Shown: piece after piece, positions 32,501-39,219 of the stretch
Layout: each line of letters starts with the position of its first letter
How positions within the stretch are numbered: position 1 is the stretch's first letter
Source of the DNA: Saccoglossus kowalevskii
Taxonomy: Eukaryota > Hemichordata > Enteropneusta > Harrimaniidae
DNA length: 39,219 nucleotides
Reading direction: 5' to 3'
Assembly: GCF_000003605.2 (NCBI RefSeq)
Contig: NW_003109980.1
Location: 225,904 to 265,122 of the forward strand
Notes under the pieces: model-generated
What the model was told of the DNA's origin: nothing
What the model saw: only the letters and a program-made list of their open reading frames with translations
The model's database searches: none
Program-made: the position numbers and the translations under genes

Positions 32501-35500
32501 TAGCAATAATTAGTCCCTGTAAAACCAAAACTGAGAGTCATGTTTTGGATTCTGTATCAAATTCTGTATCAGATTCTGTCTCGGTCATGCCAGGATAATC
32601 TTATCCAAACTTAGCATTGAAATCACTCATGGTTACATCACTCATTGTTATACTGATTTGTTTCTACTGGTGGCTATGTTCTTTCCTTTTTCATGCGTCT
32701 CAAACATATAATGTACCATGACCCAATTCTTTTCAGAATAGGTACACAGACCAATAATAATATACATATGGGTGTTAATTTGTTTATTTTGCTAACCTCT
32801 GACTGACTGGTGTATAAAACTTAATTTGAACATGTCATCAGCCATTTCTCATGCATGGTTTGGTCAATTTTATTCAAACTTGAAACCCAATCTGATTAAA
32901 ATCATATGTTTGAATGTATGATCATCAATGTATATCTTTCAGACTACATCTAAAATACCAATGCAAATTGCATTCAGATTTTATGACCAGCAAGCAATCA
33001 GAACAAGCGTCAGATGTATACATTGTAATTGTGTATTAATAGTAATGATTCATACTCTGTAATAGCCAAAATAGTTATGATCAGCACAAAGAATATATGG
33101 GGAAACACTGCATATGACAAATGTTCGAACAAAAATTTATTTATTACAGAGGTAACAATAAAAACATTAAAAGAAAAACTGAAAGAATATGAAGACAAGA
33201 TGGAAGCTGTTGCCCAGGCCAGGGCGAAAGAAAAAGAAAAAGAATTACAACGTGAATTTGCTGAAAAAGAAAAGGTAAGGCCATCCTCCATCACCCTGAT
33301 CAGTGTTTGTCCTCTTTGACATTCCAAAATTTTGATGAAGATATTTGAAATACAGAAAGTACTAAAAGAATCTGGCAATGTAGTTTTGAAAACTGTGTTG
33401 AAAGTGTATTTTCAATAGATGTGCTCATACATGTAAAACATTCATTGTATGCCAGATCATTAAAATGTGACTTAATTTGACCACAGAAACGCCTCTCATG
33501 TATGTTAGCTCATACACTACTAATAGAGCAAGTACAGTATTAATTCAACAGCAGAAACCCCCAGTTTGTAGGTATACATGTATAACATGACCAGTAAAAA
33601 GTGACCCAGGAATTTCTCATATCACTCACTTGTCTGTTACCTACCCAATTGATTACAATTGCCCAGATATGATGAATCATACTTTAATTATTATCATTGT
33701 TTCAGACAACTTCAAGAAACACAGCTCTCTGTTGCAACAAAACTGGGTGAGGCTGAACTGAAAGTTGCTACTCTACAAAGTGGTAAGTCTTAAAGCATTA
33801 TTAGTTGAGATAGTGTTTTTACCATGCTCTCTGTTTAAAAATAATGAATCTTCCACAGTGCCTTTTTTGATTAGCATAAAGGTCTATGGCAAAATAATGT
33901 GTGATGACATCACGTCCAGAACCTTCTTCAAAACCAATATGATGCTACAGGGGATTCATTATTGTTATCTATCACCACTATCAGAATCAGAATTTTTGTT
34001 GAAATAAATTTTACTTTGGAATAGAGGTTTAAATTATTGTCTGACAATGTAAACCTATGATGTCCTAAAAACCTCTTCTGATAATGGTGATTTCTAATGA
34101 TTCATGGTACAATTTCTTTAGTTAAATGTTTTACATTCTATAACAGACATGACATTAATTGTGTTCTTTTTTTTAAGCCATGGACACTACACAGTCTGAG
34201 CTATTTGATTTAAAAGCCAAATATGATGAACAAGCAGCTGCCAAGTAAGCTAAAATAATATTCATATTAATCACTGTACATTATTCTTGTAGAAGTGTGC
34301 TTACAGTAGTATATGTTTTTTCAAAAACCTTTCACTTGGAACTCTGATTTTACTGACCTTTGTGCATATGTGCATGCCAACCTGTATTTCGGAAATACCT
34401 GGACTAATGCTTTTTCAGAAACCTTTCACTTGGAACTCTGATTTTACTGACATTCGTGCATATGTGCATGCCAACCTGTATTTCGGAAATACCTGAACTA
34501 ATCGCATTCAGACTTCACACATACATCTTGCATTAAATGTGCACATGTATTTCTTTAATGATTCCAATGGGGGCCTTTTTACTGTTAAAAATCCAATCAG
34601 TTCAAGCATTTCTGCTATTCTGGAACCAATTGCATTCAAACTTGGTTATATACATTGGATGTTATGGCTCCTCGATGCATATCATTTTGTTTTTGAGATC
34701 AGATTGTTTTTAATGAATGCTATTCTGAAGCCAAATGTCTTGCAGTTACTTGTATGTTCATTTCATTTTGCTACTTTAATTTTAGATCTGATGAAATGGA
34801 GATAATAATGACTGATCTAGAACGCGCCAATCAACGAGTAACATCTTCAGAGAAAGAGATTGAATCCTTGAAATCACAGTTACAGTCCACAAGTGAAACA
34901 TTGAGACAAGCAGAACAGATGCAGAAAGCACCAAACATGGTTAGTTGCTATTCAGGGGCAGAACTGTCCAGGATTAGCAGACTAGGGCAGGGCGATAGAC
35001 ACTGGTCAGTTATATGTAATAAAAATACAATGGGTAAATGATATAAAATATAGATGTCATCTTTAGGTGGAGTGAGATGGACTCATTAATTTCAATCACA
35101 ATAATTATGACTTGTGATGCATTGATTTTCAAGGAATTGATTATTATACAAATTTAATCAGGCAAACTAAAATGTATTATTATGCAAATTAGTCATGATA
35201 CTTTACAAGTCTGGGGAGAACTAGTCATGTATAGTCCAATTGACCATTTTCCGTTCTCTGCAAGAATCACCCGTTATGCGTGAAATCGAACGTAAAAACA
35301 GGACAAACAAAGGTCATAGCATCGCAGTGGTGTCAAACTTCGCGTGGGATTCGACGAACACGAAAGTATTTTGGGAATATTTCCATGCTTAATAATGTGC
35401 TGTACAAATTTGATGATAGGCAATTTCGATGAAGTAAGAGTATTCAAAAGCAATATTCCTCTGTCGAAGATCGGTTGGTCGATGTGTGACTCGCAAGATC

Positions 35501-38230
35501 TCGCAGTTGAACGAAAAAACATCTATTACTGCACAGCCAAGATCAGAACAGTATTGTATGTGCTCTTAAAGGGCTTACTTAATTATCCTATCAAAGCCCA
35601 ATAGATAACTGTTTGAAATTGGTCATTGTACTATTCGTCATGATTGATGCAAGACACAGTGTTTTTTCTACACTCCATCAACAGCCATTGACAAATGCTG
35701 TATGTCACACTTACTGTATAATTCTGTGTTTTGGTTTTGCTTTGTTATGTGGCAAACCAAATGCTTGATTAGTGTTTGCATTAGTAAGAAAACTATCAAT
35801 TGGGGATTTTCAGCTTCTGATGAGATTTTTGCAAGGTACTGGCAAACTGTTCAAGAATATATTATGCATATTTTATGTTTTCTTTTTTTGCTAGGAGCAA
35901 GCCATAGATATATTAACAAGATCCAGTCTTGAAGTGGAACTGTCTGCTAAGGAAAAAGAAGTAAGCAATTCACGGTTATACACGTAATATCTGGGTAAAA
36001 TGTCATAGCAAGTTTAATTGTCCAGGAAGTTCATAACCTATGGTGATTATACACATCACAATTCATATATATAGCCCTGGATAATTAAAACAATTTTTTT
36101 TCCAGTTATTTTTAATGATTGTTTAATGTTTTTTTGCATTTAAAAATTTAATATATTGGTAAAATGAAAAGATTCTGTTTGCTGTGCGAATGTTTTAATT
36201 ATCCACAACCCCAACAGTGCCACTGTTACACCAACACTGCTACTTTAATGCTTAGCATTTTCTTGTAGGTTTCACAGCTCGTAGATGATGTTCAGAGATT
36301 ACAAGCTGCCAATACTAAGTTACGAGATTCATCATCAACACAAATCGCTAAGTTAGAAGAACAGATTTCTCAAAAGGCTCTTGCATTGAAAAACCTTGTA
36401 AGTATTCATGTTATGCAAAATAACTTTGTAGTGTTCTTCCCAGGATACAAACAATGGTGTATCCATGCTTGTTGGACAACAGGAGGCTCAAAATCTTAAT
36501 TATATGCAACAATGACAATGAAAGTCAAAAAGCAAAAAGTTCTTTGGGGTTTGGCATGAACTTGTTGTAGTCTGTTTACGTAAACCAATGATCATGCGAC
36601 AGCCAATGTCAACAAATTTAATGTTTGAAGAAAAGGTTATTCCAATGTTGAAATAAAATCATAAATGAAATCGAAAAAAACGTTTTTACATGCATTGTAT
36701 ACTCATTAATTACTTGCTGAACATGACATGTGTCATCTGTATGAATTGACTTTGTAGGAAGGAAAGATTCAAAACCAAAATGATTATGAAGAAATGAAAC
36801 GAGAACTGACAATCATGAAATCAATGGAGTTTCAGTTACCTGAAGATGACACCTCTAATCAACAAAAATCACTAGAAATGTTACTATTGGAAAAGAACCG
36901 CGTCTTACAGTCAGAGAATACATCCATGAAGTTGGCAAATGCAGAGATGAGCAGTGAGTACCCTTGCCTTATCTTGTTATGTTGTAATTGGAAGGCCAAA
37001 CTTCACATGGAGCTCTACATGTGATTTGGTTTTACTCTTCCACAAGTTCATGTGTCCCTGTAGGAGGATGATACAAAAAAAAACCATTTTCGTATTCTGA
37101 AATCCTATAAAGAAATAAAATGATTACTCAAGTACATTTTTATTCTGACACCTGTGAGTTATACAAAGTGCGGGAAAAGAGTTTTCTTTTTTTACACAAA
37201 AAAAAAAAAACTTGTTCAAAATGCATATCATGTATTTGTGATGATTCTGTTCAGAATTGAGTGAGTGGAATGATTTTGAAAACAATTTCACACACACTGC
37301 ATACATTGATCCCCATTCTTCCACGACTTCATGCACTCTCATTTCTATTTGTTTTATTGTGTATCTGTTCACCTATACTACACCCTGTCTTATCAATCCC
37401 AACCAACTTGAACTGTGGACACTCCCACTTTTTATTTTAGCACTCAACTGTAATTTACAATAAGTTTAATAAATTAATTTTATTGTCCGACTGTTTTTGT
37501 TTATATATTTATTTGTCATTCCATGGGAGGTTTTGCCACAGTACAAGAAAGGTTCTTTTTAGGCTATTTACGGTTTAGATTCTCTGTTTAGACATTCATT
37601 TTTCCCAGCATTAAATTCCTGCTTTTTATTAACACATGCATCAAAATTGCAACCCTTGTCAGTTGGAAAAAAAAAATACTGAACTAAAAAAACATGAAAT
37701 TAAAAAGCTTTTGTTAACCTTTCTTGTAACTCTAGGTGGCGGCACTTCCTCCCAGTCACAACCCAGAAAGTTCACAAACAACTATCAGCTATCACAAAAT
37801 TTTACCGGCAAAGACACTAGCCGCACAGACACTAAATCTTCAGACAGTCACTGTGTGTCACAACCGTCGTCACCGCGACCTCCAGTACAACCGTTACCAG
37901 CCACTGCGTCACCAATGGGAACCGCACTGGTGACGAGAGCCATAGCTTATCCCGCTTTAAAGCAGTGCTACTTGGACTCTGGAACAATCAATACTATTGA
38001 AGTAGCCAGGATTATCAAGGATTTGCTACTAACATATAACATTGGTCAACGGGTGTTTGGTGAATACGTTCTGGCTATGTCACAAGGATCTGTGAGCGAA
38101 ATATTAGCTCGGCCAAAGTTGTGGGATAAGTTGACCGTTAAAGGACGAGAACCGTTCATCAAAATGGTAGACTTTCTTGCTGATGAAGAAAATATGCAAA
38201 CTCTACTAATAATCAATGCTAAAAAGAAAG
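14436..38230 (+). CDS. CUX1: CUX (Cut-like homeobox) gene, first 12 exons, 3' end outside the window
   Basis: CUX proteins are nuclear factors with an N-terminal coiled coil, CUT repeats and a homeodomain; the same locus in vertebrates also makes the Golgi protein CASP from the coiled-coil exons (family knowledge). Exons: 14436-14501, 18117-18227, 19206-19332, 31042-31179, 33150-33274, 33706-33782, 34178-34244, 34786-34939, 35895-35960, 36269-36397, 36758-36953, 37736-38230. Landmarks in order: [113 protein letters not shown], then the first CUT repeat. All splice sites are GT-AG. Every junction keeps frame except exon 5 to 6, where the sequence has one base too many. It could equally be called CUX2; invertebrates usually have one gene. 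The homeodomain lies to the right. Confidence 0.94.
14502..18116. other. CUX intron 1
   Basis: The first 600 bp are richer in CpG than the rest and include a perfect 8-bp palindromic pair TTGCCCAG/CTGGGCAA (14699-14720). A 115-codon minus-strand frame (14670-15017) has no recognisable motif. A perfect CCAGCTT/AAGCTGG hairpin lies near 16777-16796. A short copy of the 98-bp parent repeat is at 17527-17645. The rest is AT-rich with nothing assigned. Confidence 0.5.
17527..17645. repeat. Short dispersed copy related to the 98-bp array
   Basis: GAACCGAAAATTTACCATTT, CTAATAGAAGCCACTTCCT and AATAGAAGCTGCGGCTTCCA then TTTTACAGTATT match the Nup88 intron 4 element, without the long middle part. Confidence 0.7.
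18117..18227 (+). CDS. CUX1: CUX exon 2 (residues 23-59)
   Basis: Acceptor TTACAG; encodes [35 protein letters not shown]. Donor GTAATT, phase 0. Start of the coiled coil. Confidence 0.94.
18901..19201 (+). repeat. Tandem duplication of the 3' end of CUX intron 2
   Basis: A segment of about 120 bp from 18901 (AACTTGTTTACATGG, then TCAATTGTGCTTAG, AAATTTATTGATTTTTCT, GTGATATAACTGGTATT, CATGGTTGGGCAAG) recurs 179 bp on from 19080 and runs into the real acceptor TTATGGTTGGCAG at 19205. The upstream copy is a decoy intron end. Confidence 0.75.
19206..19332 (+). CDS. CUX1: CUX exon 3 (residues 60-102)
   Basis: Acceptor TTGGCAG; encodes [41 protein letters not shown]. Donor GTAAGA, phase 1. The intron before it has a partly duplicated 3' end. 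Confidence 0.94.
20057..20112. repeat. About 25-bp tandem pair of TTGATTTTTTT units
   Basis: TTGATTTTTTTCTCATATTG and TTGATTTTTTTTCCCGTATT are adjacent near-copies, followed by TTGATTTATTGAT. Low-complexity intron sequence. Confidence 0.6.
20286..21130 (+). repeat. Hairpin-headed GTCCG repeat (family 1), diverged copy interrupted by a MITE
   Basis: Starts TTATTAGTCCCAGACTCCCA with a decayed hairpin to GGACTTATAATTTGG (20327-20341), then GTCTTTGTCCATCTG. Dyads of the type AGATGGCCAACTTGCAGCCA follow near 20424, 20560 and 21073. The MITE at 20725-21068 splits the copy. Confidence 0.7.
20725..21068. mobile_element. CAGGGG-ended MITE, copy 1, with perfect 5-bp target duplication
   Basis: The ends CAGGGGTTTTTCTA and TAGAAAAACCCCTG are perfect 14-bp inverted repeats. 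TCAAA flanks both sides (20720-20724 and 21069-21073). The interior includes AGGGGCGCAGTGCCCT and has no coding capacity. It lies inside the repeat above, so it is younger. CAG...CTG ends suggest a hAT-related family, although 8-bp duplications are usual there. Confidence 0.85.
21305..21735 (+). repeat. Hairpin-headed GTCCG repeat (family 1), well-preserved copy
   Basis: The head TTATTAGTCCCCGTTCGGAC, loop GAA and inner arm GTCCGAAAACGGGGACT form a near-perfect hairpin (21310-21344, 2-nt bulge). GTCTCTGTCC and five GTCC repeats follow. Then come two 140-bp units (GCCGACTGGC at 21491 and 21631), each with an AGCCATCTTG dyad arm and CATACATGTTAGGATACATG. Confidence 0.9.
21736..22390 (+). repeat. 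Second tandem copy of the GTCCG repeat, head hairpin lost
   Basis: Begins at CCCCGACCAGTCCGTGAGTT with a long GTCCGTCTGTCC-type tract, then repeats the body of the preceding copy (TTCATTCTTTGCATGTGCCT, GGGACATATGCACATGCAG, dyad units at 21924, 22062, 22206 and 22330). Similar translations in this and the previous copy reflect the duplication, not a gene. Confidence 0.85.
23196..23295 (+). repeat. 20-bp tandem repeat CCGCTACTCT...
   Basis: CCGCTACTCT starts at 23196, 23216, 23236 and 23256, with a diverged CTGTTACTCT at 23276, exactly 20 bp apart. It sits just inside the left end of the CAGTG element. Confidence 0.9.
23333..24143. other. Assembly gap, 811 undetermined bases
   Basis: An unbroken run of N. 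Long open frames that cross it are artefacts. The gap begins after a short tandem repeat, a plausible reason for assembly failure. Confidence 1.
25139..25969. other. CUX intron 3, stretch right of the Harbinger-like element
   Basis: AT-rich; contains an RFX X-box-like GTTGCCATGGTAGG near 25673. No coding block recognised. Confidence 0.4.
25970..26540. repeat. Strongly diverged tandem repeat, CUX intron 3
   Basis: The theme ATATGCATAA-YWGTMATATC-aagc-TGTT/CCG...GCA-CATG-cAgC...TGCTACA-TG...CATCaGACA recurs about four to five times with irregular spacing (near 25980, 26150, 26230, 26320 and 26460). Periodicity is judged by eye and is loose. Confidence 0.45.
26541..30070. other. CUX intron 3, long stretch without recognised genes
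   Basis: A minus-strand open segment at 27113-27220 encodes a charged [20 protein letters not shown] peptide, and an X-box-like GTTGCTATGGATAC lies near 27049. A-runs occur near 28427 and 29086. No other feature is supported. Confidence 0.4.
30076..30234. repeat. Copy of the TACTGTA...TTAGAAG dispersed family
   Basis: TACTGTATTTGCTC, TTTTAGAAG, then TACATGTAATGTATGC, GGATCATTAAAATAT and CATAGACACACCTCT. The last blocks match 33430-33500 in the same orientation. Confidence 0.5.
30235..30690. repeat. 158-bp tandem repeat, about 2.7 units
   Basis: GTTCATTTCATGATGATATC recurs at 30322 and 30480, 158 bp apart, with a third shortened unit (GTTCATTTTCTAATGATATC) at 30608. CGACTTCTTCTTGAAAAC, CAACTTCTTGTTAAAAAACC and CCACTTCTTGTTGAAAACC mark the unit starts. 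Confidence 0.85.
31042..31179 (+). CDS. CUX1: CUX exon 4 (residues 102-148)
   Basis: After an 11.7-kb intron, acceptor TTTTCAG; encodes [42 protein letters not shown]. Donor GTATGT, phase 1. Confidence 0.94.
31210..31509. mobile_element. CAGGGG-ended MITE, copy 2, CUX intron 4
   Basis: Left end CAGGGATTTTTTTAAACAGG and right end TAGAAAAACCCCTG match copy 1 at 20725-21068, including the internal GGGGCGCAGTGCCCTC. The flanks do not form a clean duplication, so this copy is older. It starts 30 bp after the exon 4 donor. Confidence 0.75.
31510..33149. other. CUX intron 4 remainder
   Basis: AT-rich. Three 12-bp units (GATTCTGTATCA, AATTCTGTATCA, GATTCTGTCTCG) lie at 32548-32583. Nothing else is assigned. 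Confidence 0.5.
33150..33274 (+). CDS. CUX1: CUX exon 5 (residues 148-189), frame conflict at its 3' end
   Basis: Acceptor ATTACAG; encodes [36 protein letters not shown]. With donor GTAAGG after 33274 the exon ends in phase 0, but exon 6 needs phase 2. One surplus base, most simply an A in the A-rich run GAAAAAGAAAAG just before the donor, explains the conflict. Confidence 0.88.
33410..33546. repeat. Copy of the TACTGTA dispersed family in CUX intron 5
   Basis: ACATGTAAAACATTCATTGT, GATCATTAAAATGTGACTTA and CCACAGAAACGCCTCTCATG align with 30120-30220. The copy ends CTAATAGAGCAAGTACAGTA, the reverse of the TACTGTATTTGCTC end. Confidence 0.5.
33706..33782 (+). CDS. CUX1: CUX exon 6
   Basis: Acceptor GTTTCAG; the conserved frame reads [25 protein letters not shown] and ends in phase 1 before GTAAGT. 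Read in the frame that exon 5 delivers, it stops at TGA inside the exon, so the conserved frame is preferred. Confidence 0.88.
34178..34244 (+). CDS. CUX1: CUX exon 7
   Basis: Acceptor TTTTAAG (weaker AAG form) after a long T tract; encodes [23 protein letters not shown]. Donor GTAAGC, phase 2. Matches the ELFDLKTKYDEE block of vertebrate CUX. Confidence 0.9.
34318..34505. repeat. 94-bp tandem duplication in CUX intron 7
   Basis: ACCTTTCACTTGGAACTCTG starts at 34327 and again at 34421; the two units differ at only a few positions. They share TGCATATGTGCATGCCAACC and TATTTCGGAAATACCTG. Confidence 0.92.
34786..34939 (+). CDS. CUX1: CUX exon 8
   Basis: Acceptor TTTTAG; encodes [18 protein letters not shown], a long coiled coil, then [10 protein letters not shown]. 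Donor GTTAGT, phase 0. Confidence 0.93.
35234..35631. mobile_element. Candidate Tc1/mariner-type MITE in CUX intron 8
   Basis: The left end GTCCAATTGACCATTTTC and the reverse complement of the right end, GTACAATGACCAATTTC, are similar with one indel. TA flanks both sides (35232-35233 and 35632-35633). The interior has far more CpG than the surrounding intron, which suggests a foreign insert. The open frames on both strands match no known family. Confidence 0.4.
35895..35960 (+). CDS. CUX1: CUX exon 9
   Basis: A 22-codon exon, [20 protein letters not shown] then KE, between acceptor GCTAG and donor GTAAGC. Phase 0 at both ends. This is one of the most conserved blocks of the coiled coil. Confidence 0.94.
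36269..36397 (+). CDS. CUX1: CUX exon 10
   Basis: Acceptor CTTGTAG; encodes [39 protein letters not shown]. Donor GTAAGT, phase 0. Confidence 0.93.
36758..36953 (+). CDS. CUX1: CUX exon 11, last exon of the shared coiled coil seen here
   Basis: Acceptor TTTGTAG; encodes [45 protein letters not shown]. Donor GTGAGT, phase 1. In vertebrates this is about where CUX and CASP transcripts part. Confidence 0.93.
36954..37735. other. CUX intron 11, no CASP-type exon seen
   Basis: The intron between the last coiled-coil exon and the CUT exon was checked in all frames for CASP-like C-terminal text (a coiled coil, then a transmembrane tail). None is visible. An A-run lies at 37197-37210. Confidence 0.45.
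37736..38230 (+). CDS. CUX1: CUX exon 12: linker and first CUT repeat
   Basis: Acceptor CTCTAG; GT completes the serine codon begun in exon 11. A Ser/Gln/Pro/Thr-rich linker (about 80 residues) leads to the CUT repeat, from Asp499 (37975) to the exon end: [65 protein letters not shown]. The [38 protein letters not shown] signature is intact. CUT repeats bind DNA alone or with the homeodomain. Donor GTAAGA, phase 1. Confidence 0.96.
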
Positions 38231-38649
38231 GTAAGAGTTTCTATGAATATTTTCTGTATTGGGCTTAATTATTCTCTGGGTTGTATTTTCATTTATTTTG
38301 CTGATTGCAAAATATACTAATTAAAATTATATCCCAGTGAATATGCAAAGTTACGAGTAAAATGTATCCTTTACACACCTTTAAATAAAAAGACTATGAT
38401 TATTCCGGCAAAATCAAATCAACCGAAATTAAACCCACTGAATATTGAGGAGATGAGCTCCTACATGTACATGTACAAGACTATTATTGAAACATGACAG
38501 AATCAATTAGGTATCATATTACAATTAAACTGCCCAGAGAATGTAATTGTAAAAATATGAAAACCAGGACTTGCATTACACATAGTCAAGTACCCAAAAC
38601 TTAAATTAGTAGTCTTATTTTTAGTTCACAAATTCACCAGGAAAACAAT
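38231..38649. other. CUX intron 12, start
   Basis: AT-rich, nothing assigned. The next CUX exon is beyond the window. Confidence 0.5.
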
Positions 38650-39219
38650 TATTAGTCCCCGTTCGGACGCAGTCCGAAAACGGGGACTTATGTTTTGCCC
38701 TGTGTGCGTCCGTGCGTCCGTGATCACCTGTATCTTGAACATGCATGGACCGATTAAGTTCAAACTTCACTCATACATCACACCTTATATGGGACATATG
38801 CACATGCATTTTTTTCATGATCCGATTAACGATAGCCGAATAGCGGCCATTTTAAGGCCGAAAATGCATCAAAATCGCACATTTTCACCATTCCGGACCC
38901 GGATCTCAGTTATGCATGGACGGATTTTGTTCAAATTTGGTACATACATTAAACATAATAGGACCTTGATGCACGTCATTTTTTTTTTTGGATCGGGTTC
39001 GAAATGGCCGACTGGCGGCCATTTTGTTTTAAAGAATTCAGTTCTGGATCCGTATCCGAGACATGTCTGGATTGATCAAGTTCAAACTTCACACACACAA
39101 GGTACATCATATCACAAATATGTATGTGCATTTGTTTCATGATCTCATTAACGATAGCCAAATAGCGGCCATTTTAAGGCCGAAAATGCATCAAAATCGC
39201 CACATTTTCACCATTCCGG
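38650..39219 (+). repeat. Hairpin-headed GTCCG repeat (family 1), running off the right edge
   Basis: The head TTATTAGTCCCCGTTCGGAC, loop GCA and arm GTCCGAAAACGGGGACT form a hairpin at 38654-38688, nearly identical to 21310-21344. GTGTGCGTCCGTGCGTCCG follows. Dyad units recur 322 bp apart (GATAGCC at 38831 and 39153), each followed by GGCCATTTTAAGGCCGAAAA. Confidence 0.9.

Noticed and set aside
38690-39142. 150-codon plus-strand open frame
   Set aside because: It lies wholly within the hairpin-headed repeat and its translation matches the repeat, not a protein family.

Overview
This is animal genomic DNA: AT-rich, with large introns, canonical GT-AG splice sites and many dispersed repeats. 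It contains two conserved nuclear genes arranged head to head, each running off one edge of the window, plus one run of 811 undetermined bases (23333-24143). Protein similarity to the vertebrate genes is high and introns are numerous. Together with the style of the repeats this suggests a marine invertebrate, possibly a deuterostome such as a hemichordate, but the species cannot be proved from this sequence alone.

Minus strand, 891-14122: a NUP88 orthologue (nuclear pore complex protein Nup88). Twelve coding exons can be joined in frame with no internal stop, giving about 607 residues from the start codon through the beta-propeller into the C-terminal coiled coil. The last roughly 100 to 130 residues lie beyond the left edge. 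Plus strand, 14436-38230: the 5' part of a CUX (Cut-like homeobox) gene. Twelve coding exons give about 583 residues: the N-terminal coiled coil shared with the Golgi protein CASP, a Ser/Pro/Thr/Gln-rich linker and the first CUT repeat. Further CUT repeats, the homeodomain and any CASP-specific exons would lie to the right. The start codons are 313 bp apart, so the genes probably share a bidirectional promoter. Both start codons sit in an AAGATGGC (YY1-like) context.

The introns are rich in repeats. Nup88 introns hold a 98-bp tandem array (7252-7950), a tRNA-derived SINE remnant (3667-3742), a retrotransposon reverse-transcriptase tail (13440-13697), decayed transposon coding sequence with a long inverted repeat (10227-11325) and a minus-strand array of roughly 290-bp units (12120-13215). 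CUX intron 3 (11.7 kb) holds three copies of a repeat that starts with a hairpin (AGTCCCC...GGGGACT) followed by a GTCCG-rich tract. It also holds two copies, one there and one in intron 4, of a CAGGGG-ended MITE, and a PIF/Harbinger-like element (22612-25135) with TAA target duplications. That element was itself invaded by a CAGTG-ended element flanked by ATTTC duplications, which contains the assembly gap. Another copy of the hairpin-headed repeat runs off the right end.

The most interesting signals are the shared promoter, the hairpin-headed repeat families (all copies sense to their host gene and built around AAGATGGC dyads), the nested transposons, and a one-base frame conflict between CUX exons 5 and 6. 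I saw no CRISPR array, operon, rRNA or intact tRNA.
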